Source of the DNA: Alphaproteobacteria bacterium UBA6347
GTDB lineage: Bacteria; Pseudomonadota; Alphaproteobacteria; CAAGCB01; CAG-977
Direction: 5' to 3'
Length of the DNA stretch: 14,056 nt
Assembly (NCBI GenBank): GCA_002440235.1
Contig: DJRZ01000031.1
Span: 1 to 14,056, forward strand
The position numbers and the translations under genes are program-made. The notes beneath the pieces are model-generated. The model made no database searches. It saw nothing but the letters and a program-made list of their open reading frames with translations, and was not told where the DNA came from. Numbering within the stretch: the stretch's first letter is position 1; the number at the start of each line of letters is the position of its first letter. Below are positions 5,400 to 13,235 of this stretch, in pieces.

Positions 5400-6794
5400 T
5401 CAGTCGCCCGTCAACAATTTGGCGATAAATTCCCTGACCGTCGGCAAATACCCGTCCTTGAACAGGGGATCCGTCGAAAAACGCGTCGCGTTGTCGCCGA
5501 CGAAAACCAGCTCGTCGTCCGTCGATCCGCCGTGCGCCGCGCGGTACAGCGATTCTTTGATGCAGAAATAGCGCGGATCGGGCGTTTTGCCCGTCGACAG
5601 GTTTTCGGACGACTGGCAAAATCCGGAAAACAGACATTGCGAAATGCACCCCAGGCAGTTGGCGCGCGCCGTCTGAATGTCCTTTTGATTTTTCGGCGTG
5701 ACGAACACGACCTGCCCGTCGTTCGTTTTCATCGCGACCGTGCGTCCCGCGCCCGCGTAGCCGTCGGCGCGTTCCTTGTCCGCCTGCGTGACGTAGACCT
5801 TGTTCGCCCCGACCGCCAGCGGGATCTGAAAATCCCCCTCCGGCGCTTCCCTGTACGGCATCGCCGTCGCGGAACGGTCGAACAGGTCGGTCAAAAATCT
5901 GTTTTTGATCGCCGAGGACATAAATCCCGTCGGCGAAAAACGCTGCAGGGCGATTTCGCCCTTTTTCAGCGTCAGCAAAGCCTTCTGCCACGCTTTGGCG
6001 ACGGGGCTTTCGCGCGTCAGCAACGGACGCGTTCCGAACTGAAACGCCGTCGGTCCGATTTCGGGATTGTCGATGTAATCCTGAAATTCGCGCAGATACC
6101 ACACGCCGCCCGCGATGATGATCGGCGTGTTTTCCAACCCGACCGCGGACATCGTGCGGCGCAATTCCACAACGCGTTCGTACGGGTTTTGCGGCACGGC
6201 GGGATCGTCGCCGTTGGACAGTCCGATGTGACCGCCCGCTTTCCATGGGTCTTCAAAGACGACGCCGCCCAGAAAATCCGCGTAGGATTTGTAGGCGCGC
6301 ATCCACAAAGCCCTGAAAGCGCGTCCCGACGAAACGATGGGATAGTAAAACGTTTTGAAAGAAGAAGCGATTTCCGCCAGCTTGTAGGGCATTCCAGCGC
6401 CGCATGTCACCCCGTCGATCAGCCCTTTGGCGCCCGCCAAAGCTTCGGTGATGATTTGCTGCGCCCCGCCCTGTTCCCACAGGACGTTGATGTGAATGCG
6501 CCCTTTGCCGCAGGCGATCTCGTGCGCGATTTTGGCTTGAGAAATGATGCCGTCAATGGAATGGCGGATCTGTTCTTCAAACCGTTCGCGCCGCGTTTTC
6601 GACTTGATTTTCATCGGAATGATCTCGCCGTTTTCGTCGACGACGTCGGGGATAACCCCCGAAATCGTCCCGACGGCGTTTTCACGCGCCCAGGCGCCCG
6701 ACGTTTTGCAGGTGCTGACCGCCACGCCCTTTCCGCCTTCGATCAAAGGCAGAACCTCGCGTCCCGAAATAAGTAAGTTTTTCAGAGATTTCAA
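5400..6794 (-). CDS. Nitronate monooxygenase-like flavoprotein with a cysteine-rich C-terminal region
   Basis: The 464-residue product belongs to the FMN-dependent nitronate monooxygenase/FabK-like family (old name 2-nitropropane dioxygenase), which oxidises alkyl nitronates; its true substrate here is unknown. The barrel shows GLIDGVTCGAGMPYKL (124-139), EDPWKAGGHIGLS (181-193, with the conserved His189) and IIIAGGVW (225-232). Beyond the barrel comes an extra domain of about 130 residues with Cys380, Cys383, Cys387, Cys393 and Cys411 (CLGCISQCLFSGFC, then YFCIKESL), a possible metal or Fe-S site. I recall relatives of this longer type in other alphaproteobacteria. The start is TTG at 6794, with AAGGAG eight bases upstream. 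It follows pnp by 26 bases, so it is probably the last gene of that operon. Confidence 0.87.
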   Translation of the reverse strand: MKSLKNLLISGREVLPLIEGGKGVAVSTCKTSGAWARENAVGTISGVIPDVVDENGEIIPMKIKSKTRRERFEEQIRHSIDGIISQAKIAHEIACGKGRIHINVLWEQGGAQQIITEALAGAKGLIDGVTCGAGMPYKLAEIASSFKTFYYPIVSSGRAFRALWMRAYKSYADFLGGVVFEDPWKAGGHIGLSNGDDPAVPQNPYERVVELRRTMSAVGLENTPIIIAGGVWYLREFQDYIDNPEIGPTAFQFGTRPLLTRESPVAKAWQKALLTLKKGEIALQRFSPTGFMSSAIKNRFLTDLFDRSATAMPYREAPEGDFQIPLAVGANKVYVTQADKERADGYAGAGRTVAMKTNDGQVVFVTPKNQKDIQTARANCLGCISQCLFSGFCQSSENLSTGKTPDPRYFCIKESLYRAAHGGSTDDELVFVGDNATRFSTDPLFKDGYLPTVREFIAKLLTGD

Positions 6795-6820
6795 AGAAAA
6801 CGCTCCTTCTTGTTAAGGTA

Positions 6821-8974
6821 TTATTCGCCCTGTTCCGGCTGTTCGGCGGGTTCTTTGCCGTCCAGATCCTCGCCGGTCGTCTGATCGACGCGTTTCATGG
6901 ACAGTTTGACCTTGCCGCGGTTGTCGATGGCGATGCATTTCACCTTGACGCTGTCACCTTCGTTGACGACGTCCGTGACTTTTCCGACGCGTTTCGGCGC
7001 CAGTTCGGAAATGTGAACCAGACCGTCCTTCGCGCCCAGGAAGTTCACGAAAGCGCCGAATTCGACGACCTTGACGACTTTGCCGTCATAGATCTGACCG
7101 ACTTCGGGTTCGGACACGATGCCCTTGATCCAGTTCAAAGCCGCTTCGCCCGAAGATTCGGAGAACGACGCGATTTTCACCAACCCGTCTTCGGAAATGT
7201 CGATCTTGCAGCCGGTCGTTTCCGTGATTTCGCGAATGACCTTGCCGCCCGTTCCGATCACGTCGCGGATTTTATCCTTGTTGATCTGCAACGTCGTGAT
7301 GCGCGGCGCGTTTTCGGAAACGGTGTCGCGCGGGGCTTCGATGGCTTCCGCCATTTTGTGCAAGATGTGCAGACGTCCCTCTTTCGCCTGTTTCAGGGCG
7401 ATTTCCATGATTTCCTTGGTGATCGAGGTGATCTTGATGTCCATCTGCAAAGACGTGACGCCGTCTTTCGTTCCGGCGACCTTGAAATCCATGTCGCCCA
7501 GATGGTCTTCGTCGCCCAAGATGTCGGTCAGAACGGCGAAACGGCCGTCGGGTTCCTTGATCAAGCCCATCGCGATGCCCGCGACCGGCGCTTTCATCGG
7601 AACGCCCGCGTCCATCAGGGACAGGCAGGAACCGCAAACCGTCGCCATGGACGACGAACCGTTCGATTCCATGATTTCGGAAACGACGCGGATCGAATAC
7701 GGAAATTCCTCTTTCGACGGCAGCATCGGGTGAATCGCGCGCCACGCCAACTTGCCGTGACCGATTTCGCGGCGTCCGGGGGATCCGATGCGTCCCGTTT
7801 CGCCGACCGAATACGGCGGGAAGTTGTAGTGCAGCATGAACGGCTGACGGTATTCGCCCGTCAAAGCGTCGACGATCTGTTCGTCCTGATCGGTGCCCAG
7901 CGTGGCGACGACCAGCGCCTGCGTTTCGCCGCGGGTGAACAGGGCGGAACCGTGCGCGCGCGGCAGAACGCCGACTTCGGCGGTAATCGGGCGGACGGTT
8001 TTCGTGTCGCGTCCGTCGATGCGGATTCCGGTTTCCAGAATGGCGTCGCGGACGGTGTGGTATTCCATTTCGTGGAACACGCGCGCGGCGACGGCGGATT
8101 CGGCTTCGTTGCCGGCGACGCTGATCTTCGCGGCTTCGCGAATGTCGGCGACGGCGTTCTGGCGTTCCAGCTTGTCCGTGATTTTATAGGCTTCGCGCAG
8201 CTGGTCGCCGTAAGCGTCCATGAATTTGTCGTAGACGATCTTGTATTCGGGCGCGGCGACGGGCATCGGCCACGGTTCTTTGCCGGCTTCGGCTTTCAGA
8301 CCGTTGATCATGTCGATGACCGGCTGCATTTTTTCGTGACCGAACATGACGGCGTTCAGCATGGTTTCCTCGGGCAGTTCGGAAGCTTCGGATTCGACCA
8401 TCAAAACGCCCTGCGACGTGCCGGCGACGACCAAGTCCAGCTTGGACGTTTCGCGTTCGGCGACCGTCGGGTTCAAAATGAATTCGCCGTCCCTGTATCC
8501 GACGCGCGCGGCGCCGATGGGTCCCAGGAAGGGCAGTCCGGACAGCGCCAAAGCGGCGGAGGCGGAAATCATCGCGACGATGTCGGGATCGTTTTCCATA
8601 TCGTGCGACAAAACGGTGCAGGTGACCTGCGTGTCGTTGCAGTAGCCTTTGGCGAACAGCGGACGAATCGGGCGGTCGATCAGGCGCGACGACAGAATTT
8701 CATGTTCGGAGGGGCGCCCTTCGCGGCGGAAGAAACCACCCGGAATGCGACCGGCGGCGTACGCTTTTTCCTGATAGTTGACCGTCAGGGGCAGGAAATC
8801 CTCCTCCATTCCTTCGGGAACGGTTTTGGCGGCGCAAACGGCGCAATGAACGACGGTTTCGCCGTATTGAACGATGACGGAAGCGTCGGCCTGACGACCG
8901 ATTTTTCCGGTGGTGATGGACAGCGGGCGACCGCCCCATTCGATTTCCCTGCGGAATTCTTTAAACATAGACAT
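6821..8974 (-). CDS. pnp: Polyribonucleotide nucleotidyltransferase (PNPase)
   Basis: PNPase degrades RNA 3' to 5' with phosphate and takes part in the RNA degradosome. The 717-residue product has the full architecture: first RNase PH domain with FFRREGR (81-87), a helical linker (about 240-305), a catalytic second RNase PH domain with Asp488 and Asp494 in [16 protein letters not shown], a KH domain (about 562-620, VIGTGGKVI) and an S1 domain (about 624-695), then a short acidic tail. Two in-frame ATGs (8974 and 8968) are possible starts; neither has an ideal ribosome binding site. It lies downstream of rpsO, as in most bacteria. In enterobacteria PNPase controls its own mRNA through the hairpin in this gap, and a comparable hairpin is present here. 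Confidence 0.98.
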   Translation of the reverse strand: MSMFKEFRREIEWGGRPLSITTGKIGRQADASVIVQYGETVVHCAVCAAKTVPEGMEEDFLPLTVNYQEKAYAAGRIPGGFFRREGRPSEHEILSSRLIDRPIRPLFAKGYCNDTQVTCTVLSHDMENDPDIVAMISASAALALSGLPFLGPIGAARVGYRDGEFILNPTVAERETSKLDLVVAGTSQGVLMVESEASELPEETMLNAVMFGHEKMQPVIDMINGLKAEAGKEPWPMPVAAPEYKIVYDKFMDAYGDQLREAYKITDKLERQNAVADIREAAKISVAGNEAESAVAARVFHEMEYHTVRDAILETGIRIDGRDTKTVRPITAEVGVLPRAHGSALFTRGETQALVVATLGTDQDEQIVDALTGEYRQPFMLHYNFPPYSVGETGRIGSPGRREIGHGKLAWRAIHPMLPSKEEFPYSIRVVSEIMESNGSSSMATVCGSCLSLMDAGVPMKAPVAGIAMGLIKEPDGRFAVLTDILGDEDHLGDMDFKVAGTKDGVTSLQMDIKITSITKEIMEIALKQAKEGRLHILHKMAEAIEAPRDTVSENAPRITTLQINKDKIRDVIGTGGKVIREITETTGCKIDISEDGLVKIASFSESSGEAALNWIKGIVSEPEVGQIYDGKVVKVVEFGAFVNFLGAKDGLVHISELAPKRVGKVTDVVNEGDSVKVKCIAIDNRGKVKLSMKRVDQTTGEDLDGKEPAEQPEQGE

Positions 8975-9041
8975 ATATTCTTACTTTCTTCTCCAACCTC
9001 TTTCCGACCATTCGAAAAGAGCCAACAATACAAATTTATCC

Positions 9042-9078
9042 GACGAAGCCCCTCTTCGCTTGAAAAAGGGGCTTCATC
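9042..9078 (-). promoter_or_regulatory. rpsO-pnp intergenic hairpin
   Basis: GACGAAGCCCCT (9042-9053) pairs with AGGGGCTTCATC (9067-9078) at 11 of 12 positions plus a wobble. It starts 12 bases after the rpsO stop. There is no good T run behind it, so attenuation or RNase processing of the rpsO-pnp transcript is more likely than full termination. A weaker CTCTTT/AAAGAG stem (8998-9003 with 9016-9021) follows in the pnp leader. Confidence 0.6.
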
Positions 9079-9089
9079 GAATTTCGCGC

Positions 9090-9359
9090 TCAGCGGCGCA
9101 GACCCAAGCGGGCGATCAGGCTTTCGTAACGGGACTGGTCTTTGCTTTTCAGATAGTCCAGCAAACGGCGGCGCTGACCGACCATGATCAGCAGACCGCG
9201 GCGGGAATGGAAGTCCTTGTCGTGGTCTTTCAGGTGTTCGGTCAGGTTTTTGATGCGTTCGGACAAAATGGCGACCTGAACTTCGGGCGAACCGGTATCG
9301 CCTTCTTTGGTCGCGTATTCTTTGATCAGTTCCTGTTTGCGTTCTTGTGTAATCGACAT
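9090..9359 (-). CDS. rpsO: 30S ribosomal protein S15
   Basis: S15 binds the central domain of 16S rRNA and helps form an intersubunit bridge. The 89-residue product has the standard length and the conserved helices: [20 protein letters not shown] at the start, [20 protein letters not shown], the [20 protein letters not shown] loop-helix, and [13 protein letters not shown] at the end. The ATG at 9359 has AGGAG seven to eight bases upstream. It follows truB by 20 bases and precedes pnp by 115, reproducing the common truB-rpsO-pnp operon. Confidence 0.98.
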   Translation of the reverse strand: MSITQERKQELIKEYATKEGDTGSPEVQVAILSERIKNLTEHLKDHDKDFHSRRGLLIMVGQRRRLLDYLKSKDQSRYESLIARLGLRR

Positions 9360-9379
9360 CGTCGTCTCCTGTTAACGAA

Positions 9380-10282
9380 TTATTGAACAATCAGGCGCAC
9401 GGGGCGGATAAAGCCGTCCTGCGCGCGAACCAAAGCCACCAAACGTCCGTCCAGCCTCGCCCGACACACGGGGGCGTCGGGCAGCGCGCCGAAATCCGAC
9501 GCGGGCAGGAAATTTCCGTTCGACAGCCTGCGCGATTGCGCCTGCGTCACGGCCAGAGCAGGGATGTCGTCCAGCACGGTCTCAACGGGCAAAAGCACAT
9601 CGGTCCGATTAGAACTATGCTCTATTGAGCGCAGATATTCCAGTAAAATTGTGTCTTCGATCGAAAATTTTGCGCATTTCAGGCGGCGCAAAGCCGTCAC
9701 ATGCCCCAAACTGCCCGCTTTTTTCGCCAAATCGCGCGCCAGCGACCGCACATAGGTGCCTTTGGAACATTTGACGCGGAAACCGGCGGTCGCCCCCGAA
9801 CACGACAGCAGCTCCAGTTCAAACACGCGAATCCGGCGGGGTTCCAGCACGACCTCTTTGTTTTCGCGCGCCAGATCGTACGCCCGACGCCCGTTGACGT
9901 GAATCGCGGAATATTTCGGCGGTATCTGGTCTGTTTCCCCTAAAAAAGACGGCAGAACCGCCAGAATTTCGCTTTCCGACGGAAGCTTGTCCGTCGTTGC
10001 GACCACCCGCCCCTCGGCGTCGTCGGTGTCGGTTGATTGCCCGAATTGAACGGTGAAAGCGTATTCCTTATCCCCGTCCGTCACATAGGGAATGGTCTTT
10101 GTCGCTTCGCCCAGCGCGATCGGCAAAACGCCCGACGCCGCAGGATCCAACGTGCCGGCGTGTCCCGCCTTTTGCGCGTTGAAGATGCGCCGCACGATCG
10201 AAACCGCCGTCGTCGACCCCAGCCCCGCGGGCTTGTCCAGCACCACCCACCCGCTGACGGGATCGCCTTTTCTTTTTCCCAT
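9380..10282 (-). CDS. truB: tRNA pseudouridine(55) synthase
   Basis: TruB converts U55 of tRNAs to pseudouridine in the T-loop and also acts as a tRNA chaperone. The 300-residue product shows GWVVLDKPAGLGST (11-24), the catalytic motif GHAGTLDPAASG with Asp46, the KYSAIHVNGRRAYDLAR block and the GTYVRSLARDL motif of the family. The ATG at 10282 was preferred over an in-frame TTG further upstream because the extra residues (rich in Cys and Phe) do not resemble TruB and come from the A+T-rich gap, and AAGG lies nine bases before the ATG. It begins the minus-strand operon and is divergent from the DXS-like gene. Confidence 0.96.
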   Translation of the reverse strand: MGKRKGDPVSGWVVLDKPAGLGSTTAVSIVRRIFNAQKAGHAGTLDPAASGVLPIALGEATKTIPYVTDGDKEYAFTVQFGQSTDTDDAEGRVVATTDKLPSESEILAVLPSFLGETDQIPPKYSAIHVNGRRAYDLARENKEVVLEPRRIRVFELELLSCSGATAGFRVKCSKGTYVRSLARDLAKKAGSLGHVTALRRLKCAKFSIEDTILLEYLRSIEHSSNRTDVLLPVETVLDDIPALAVTQAQSRRLSNGNFLPASDFGALPDAPVCRARLDGRLVALVRAQDGFIRPVRLIVQ

Positions 10283-10397
10283 GATTGCGCGCCTTTCCTT
10301 TGAAAAAAAACAAAAACAGCGTAACCGAAAAAAAACAGCGATACAAGAGGCGGAGAAAATCAAGTTTGCAAAAATCGCAGCCGGCGCAAAAAAACGC

Positions 10398-10419
10398 TTG
10401 ACTTAAAGCAAGGTTTAAG
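10398..10419 (+). promoter_or_regulatory. Candidate promoter/operator of the DXS-like gene
   Basis: TTGACT (10398-10403) is a good -35, and CTTAAAGCAAGGTTTAAG (10402-10419) is a perfect 6-bp inverted repeat lying in the promoter spacer, a typical operator position. No clear -10 was found at 16-18 bases, so the promoter itself is uncertain. Confidence 0.35.
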
Positions 10420-10465
10420 AATTAGCCTGTCGACAATGACAACTTTTGAAAAGGAGCATTCCGTC

Positions 10466-12235
10466 ATGTCGTATTTGGAAAACATCAATTCCCCCGCCGA
10501 TTTGAAAAAGCTGGACGTCGCCGAACTGCCCGCCGTCGCGGACGAACTGCGCGCCGTTCTGTTGCGAAAAATCAGCGCGGCGGGCGGTCACATCGGTCCC
10601 AATCTGGGCATGGTCGAGGCGACCGTCGCCCTGCATTACGTTTTTGATTCGCCTAAGGACAAGATCGTTTTCGACGTGTCGCACCAGTCCTACGTCCACA
10701 AAATGCTGACCGGACGCAAACGGGCGTTCACCGACCCCGCGCATTATCACGACGTGACGGGATACACCAACCCCGACGAAAGCGAACACGACTTTTTCAC
10801 CGTCGGGCACACCTCGACGTCGGTCAGTCTGGCTTGCGGTCTGGCGAAAGCCCGCGATTTGAAAGGCGAAAAAGACAACGTCGTCGCGGTCATCGGCGAC
10901 GGATCGCTGAGCGGCGGCGAAGCTTACGAAGGGTTGAACAACGCGGTCGAAGCGGGCACGAACATGATCGTCGTCGTCAACGACAATGAAATGTCGATCG
11001 CCGAAAACCACGGCGGGCTGTACAAAAACCTGCGCGAGCTGCGCGAAACGGACGGCAAGGCGGCAAACAACTTTTTCAAGGCGATCGGATTCGATTACGT
11101 CTATGTCGGCGACGGCAACGACACCGCCGCTTTGGTCGCGGCGTTCCGTTCGGTCAAGGATTCGCCCCGCCCCGTCGTCGTCCATATTCACACGCTGAAA
11201 GGCAAAGGCTTCGCCCCCGCCGAAGCGCACAAGGAAATGTACCACGCGGGCGGTCCGTTCGATTTGAAAACCGGCGAATGGAAATACCCGATGACCGGCG
11301 AAAATTATTGCAAAATCACAGCCGACTTCCTGCGTCCGAAAATGGAAAAGGACGAAACGATCGCCGTCATCACGTCGGGCACGCCCGTCGTTACGGGCTT
11401 CACCCCCGACGAACGCGTCAAACTGGGCAAGCGGTTCATCGACGTCGGCATCGCCGAGGAACACGCCGTCGCGATGGCGTCCGGCATGGCGAAAAACGGC
11501 GCAAAACCCGTTTATTTCGTGTTCAGTTCTTTCATTCAGCGCACTTACGACCAGCTGTCGCAGGATCTGTGCCTGAACAACAATCCCGCTCTGATTCTGG
11601 TGTTTTCCGCCAGCCTGACGGGATTCAACGACGCGACGCATCTGGGCGGATTCGACATTCCGATGATGTCGAACATTCCGAATCTGGTCTATCTCGCCCC
11701 GAAAAACCGCGACGAATACCTGTCGATGCTGGAATGGGGGCTGGAACAGCGCGAACACCCCGTCGCGATCCGCGTCCCCGGCGGTTTCGGCATGGAGGAA
11801 TTGTGGTCGGACGGTGAAAAGCCCGCCCCCGACTATTCCGCGATCAACACGTTCAAAACGGACGTCGCGGGCGAAAAGGTCGCTTTGCTGGCGTTGGGCG
11901 CGTTCTACCGTCTGGGCAAAGAGGTCGCCGCGGAGCTGAAAAAATCCGGCGTTTCCGCGACGCTGATCAACCCGCGTTTCATCACGGGACTGGACGAAGC
12001 GGCGCTGAACGGATTGAAGGAAAAGCACAAACTGGTCGTCACGCTGGAGGACGGACAGGTCGAAGGCGGTTTCGGCGAAAAAGTCGATCGTTTCTACGCC
12101 GGTTCGGATATGAAGGTCATGAACTACGGCGGGAAAAAGGAATTTACCGACCGTCTGACGCCCGACGAGATTCGCGACCGCTACCATTTGAACCCGCAAC
12201 AGATCGCGGCGGAAATCATGCAAGCGTTGGCGTAA
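10466..12235 (+). CDS. DXS-like thiamine-diphosphate enzyme (transketolase superfamily)
   Basis: The 589-residue product resembles 1-deoxy-D-xylulose-5-phosphate synthase, which joins pyruvate and glyceraldehyde 3-phosphate for isoprenoid, thiamine and pyridoxal synthesis. Shared features are GGHIGPNLG (His42), VGHTSTSVS, the thiamine-diphosphate motif GDG (144-146) to NDN (172-174), GIAEEHAV with catalytic Glu331, and QRTYDQ (358-363). It differs from true DXS in three ways. The DRAG motif reads FSAS, RYPRG reads RVPGG (436-440), and a loop of roughly 40 residues after SIAENHGG is missing. I recall close relatives in Firmicutes, where they accompany a normal DXS. The ATG at 10466 has AAGGAG nine bases upstream; an ATG 30 bases earlier lacks one. 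It is a single-gene unit with its own terminator. Most pipelines will call it dxs; I doubt canonical activity. Confidence 0.85.
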   Translation: MSYLENINSPADLKKLDVAELPAVADELRAVLLRKISAAGGHIGPNLGMVEATVALHYVFDSPKDKIVFDVSHQSYVHKMLTGRKRAFTDPAHYHDVTGYTNPDESEHDFFTVGHTSTSVSLACGLAKARDLKGEKDNVVAVIGDGSLSGGEAYEGLNNAVEAGTNMIVVVNDNEMSIAENHGGLYKNLRELRETDGKAANNFFKAIGFDYVYVGDGNDTAALVAAFRSVKDSPRPVVVHIHTLKGKGFAPAEAHKEMYHAGGPFDLKTGEWKYPMTGENYCKITADFLRPKMEKDETIAVITSGTPVVTGFTPDERVKLGKRFIDVGIAEEHAVAMASGMAKNGAKPVYFVFSSFIQRTYDQLSQDLCLNNNPALILVFSASLTGFNDATHLGGFDIPMMSNIPNLVYLAPKNRDEYLSMLEWGLEQREHPVAIRVPGGFGMEELWSDGEKPAPDYSAINTFKTDVAGEKVALLALGAFYRLGKEVAAELKKSGVSATLINPRFITGLDEAALNGLKEKHKLVVTLEDGQVEGGFGEKVDRFYAGSDMKVMNYGGKKEFTDRLTPDEIRDRYHLNPQQIAAEIMQALA

Positions 12236-12254
12236 AATCCTTTCAAAAAAAGCT

Positions 12255-12284
12255 TATCCCCCGCCGCGGTCGCGCCGGGGGATA
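12255..12284. terminator. Bidirectional intrinsic terminator
   Basis: TATCCCCCG (12255-12263) pairs perfectly with CGGGGGATA (12276-12284). A run of seven T follows on the plus strand (12285-12291), ending the DXS-like transcript. The minus strand has AGCTTTTTTTG, ending the DUF5131 transcript, whose stop codon lies at the edge of the T run. Confidence 0.88.
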
Positions 12285-12289
12285 TTTTT

Positions 12290-13180
12290 TTACGCCGTTT
12301 TTTGACAATCGCCGCACGCACCGCATTTCGAACACCCGCCGCAACAGATTTTCCGTCCGCATTCGGCGCACCGTTTTCCGAAAAACGGAACGCGCTTTTC
12401 GATCGTTCCGAACAGATCCGGCTGCGGCGCCGACAGTTTGAAATCGATCGGCTTGCCCTTAAACCCCAGCCCCGATTTGAACGCCATGCGGCTTTGCAGG
12501 GCTTTGTCGGGCATATGGTAGGTTTTGCCGTCTTTAACGAAGTTCGTTCCCGTTTCGACGAAACAGAACGTCACGTTCGCCGCAAAGCATTCGTCGCGCA
12601 GATTTTTGACCCATTCATAGCGCAGCGGACGCGCCCCGTCGTAGTTTTCGCCGCCCGCCAGCACCTGTTCGATCTGCCCCGCGGGCAAATAGGCGGCGAT
12701 CGACACCGCGCCGATGAACGGGGCGACCATGATTCCCTTGTGTTTGAACGGCAGGTCGAACAGAATCGGGATTCGTTCGTCCGCGCGCGCCTGATTTTCG
12801 CACGTCACGTTGAAAAACACGTTTTCCCAGCCGTTTCCCCAATCCGCGGGCAAACAGTCCGCGACGCGTTCGGGACGTTTCGTCAGCAAAAAAAACACGA
12901 CGTCGGGGCGGCGTTTGATGACGTTCCAAGCGTCGCCGCGCCACGCGTCCGCCTCTGGCAGGAAAAAATCCGACGTCATGCACACGCGGATCTGTTCGCC
13001 GCTTTTGATTTTATAGCCGCCGGACCTGTCTTTGGACAGCGGATAGTCGAAGTTGTTCCGAACCTTGAAAATCCGCGATCCGTCCAAACCGCGCGATTTG
13101 TCCTGAAAATACATGTAGCAGTGCGCGCACCCTTCGCTTTTTTTAACGCAGCCGTGCCACGGATTCCAAATATCGCGCAT
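12290..13180 (-). CDS. DUF5131 (phage Gp37/Gp68) family protein with a cysteine-rich tail
   Basis: The 296-residue product belongs to the uncharacterised DUF5131 family. The N-terminal block WNPWHGCVKKSEGCAHCYMY (5-24) carries Cys11, Cys18 and Cys21 and is the family's hallmark. It resembles radical-SAM-type cluster motifs but with unusual spacing (CX6CX2C). Other family-like segments are CMTSDFFLPEAD (67-78), FLLTKRPERV (97-106) and FCFVETGTNFV (205-215). The C-terminal 26 residues contain eight cysteines (271, 274, 279, 280, 283, 286, 289, 292), mostly CX2C, suggesting a zinc ribbon or a second Fe-S site. The ATG at 13180 was chosen because of AGGGGA five bases upstream and the family-like MRDIWNPWHGC start. 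Members occur in phages and in gut bacterial chromosomes; no other phage gene is nearby. Confidence 0.85.
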   Translation of the reverse strand: MRDIWNPWHGCVKKSEGCAHCYMYFQDKSRGLDGSRIFKVRNNFDYPLSKDRSGGYKIKSGEQIRVCMTSDFFLPEADAWRGDAWNVIKRRPDVVFFLLTKRPERVADCLPADWGNGWENVFFNVTCENQARADERIPILFDLPFKHKGIMVAPFIGAVSIAAYLPAGQIEQVLAGGENYDGARPLRYEWVKNLRDECFAANVTFCFVETGTNFVKDGKTYHMPDKALQSRMAFKSGLGFKGKPIDFKLSAPQPDLFGTIEKRVPFFGKRCAECGRKICCGGCSKCGACGDCQKTA

Positions 13181-13199
13181 AACGTCCCCTTCCGCCCGT

Positions 13200-13228
13200 A
13201 ACATAAGCGAAAGGCGCAATGGACGCAA
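13200..13228 (-). promoter_or_regulatory. Candidate promoter of the DUF5131 gene
   Basis: On the minus strand TTGCGT (13228-13223) and TATGTT (13205-13200) are 17 bases apart and about 20 bases before the ATG. Both boxes are partial matches. The 55-base gap after the PTS gene has no terminator, so read-through from that gene is also possible. Confidence 0.35.
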
Positions 13229-13235
13229 GCGCGCT

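Noticed and set aside
5391..6776. A 461-codon plus-strand frame opposite the flavoenzyme.
   Set aside because: It is antisense to a recognised flavoprotein, rich in Arg and without domain similarity.
7013..9187. A 724-codon open frame on the plus strand opposite pnp and rpsO.
   Set aside because: It covers two certain genes on the other strand; its repetitive Asp/Phe/Arg composition is an artefact of the codon use of pnp.
10415..12223. A 602-codon open frame on the minus strand opposite the DXS-like gene.
   Set aside because: It lies entirely antisense to a clearly recognised enzyme, has a composition rich in Arg, Asp and Val typical of shadow frames, and has no family resemblance.
12290..13180. 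Prophage remnant, because the family is named after phage proteins Gp37/Gp68.
   Set aside because: No integrase, structural or other phage gene is adjacent, and the family is also found on ordinary chromosomes.
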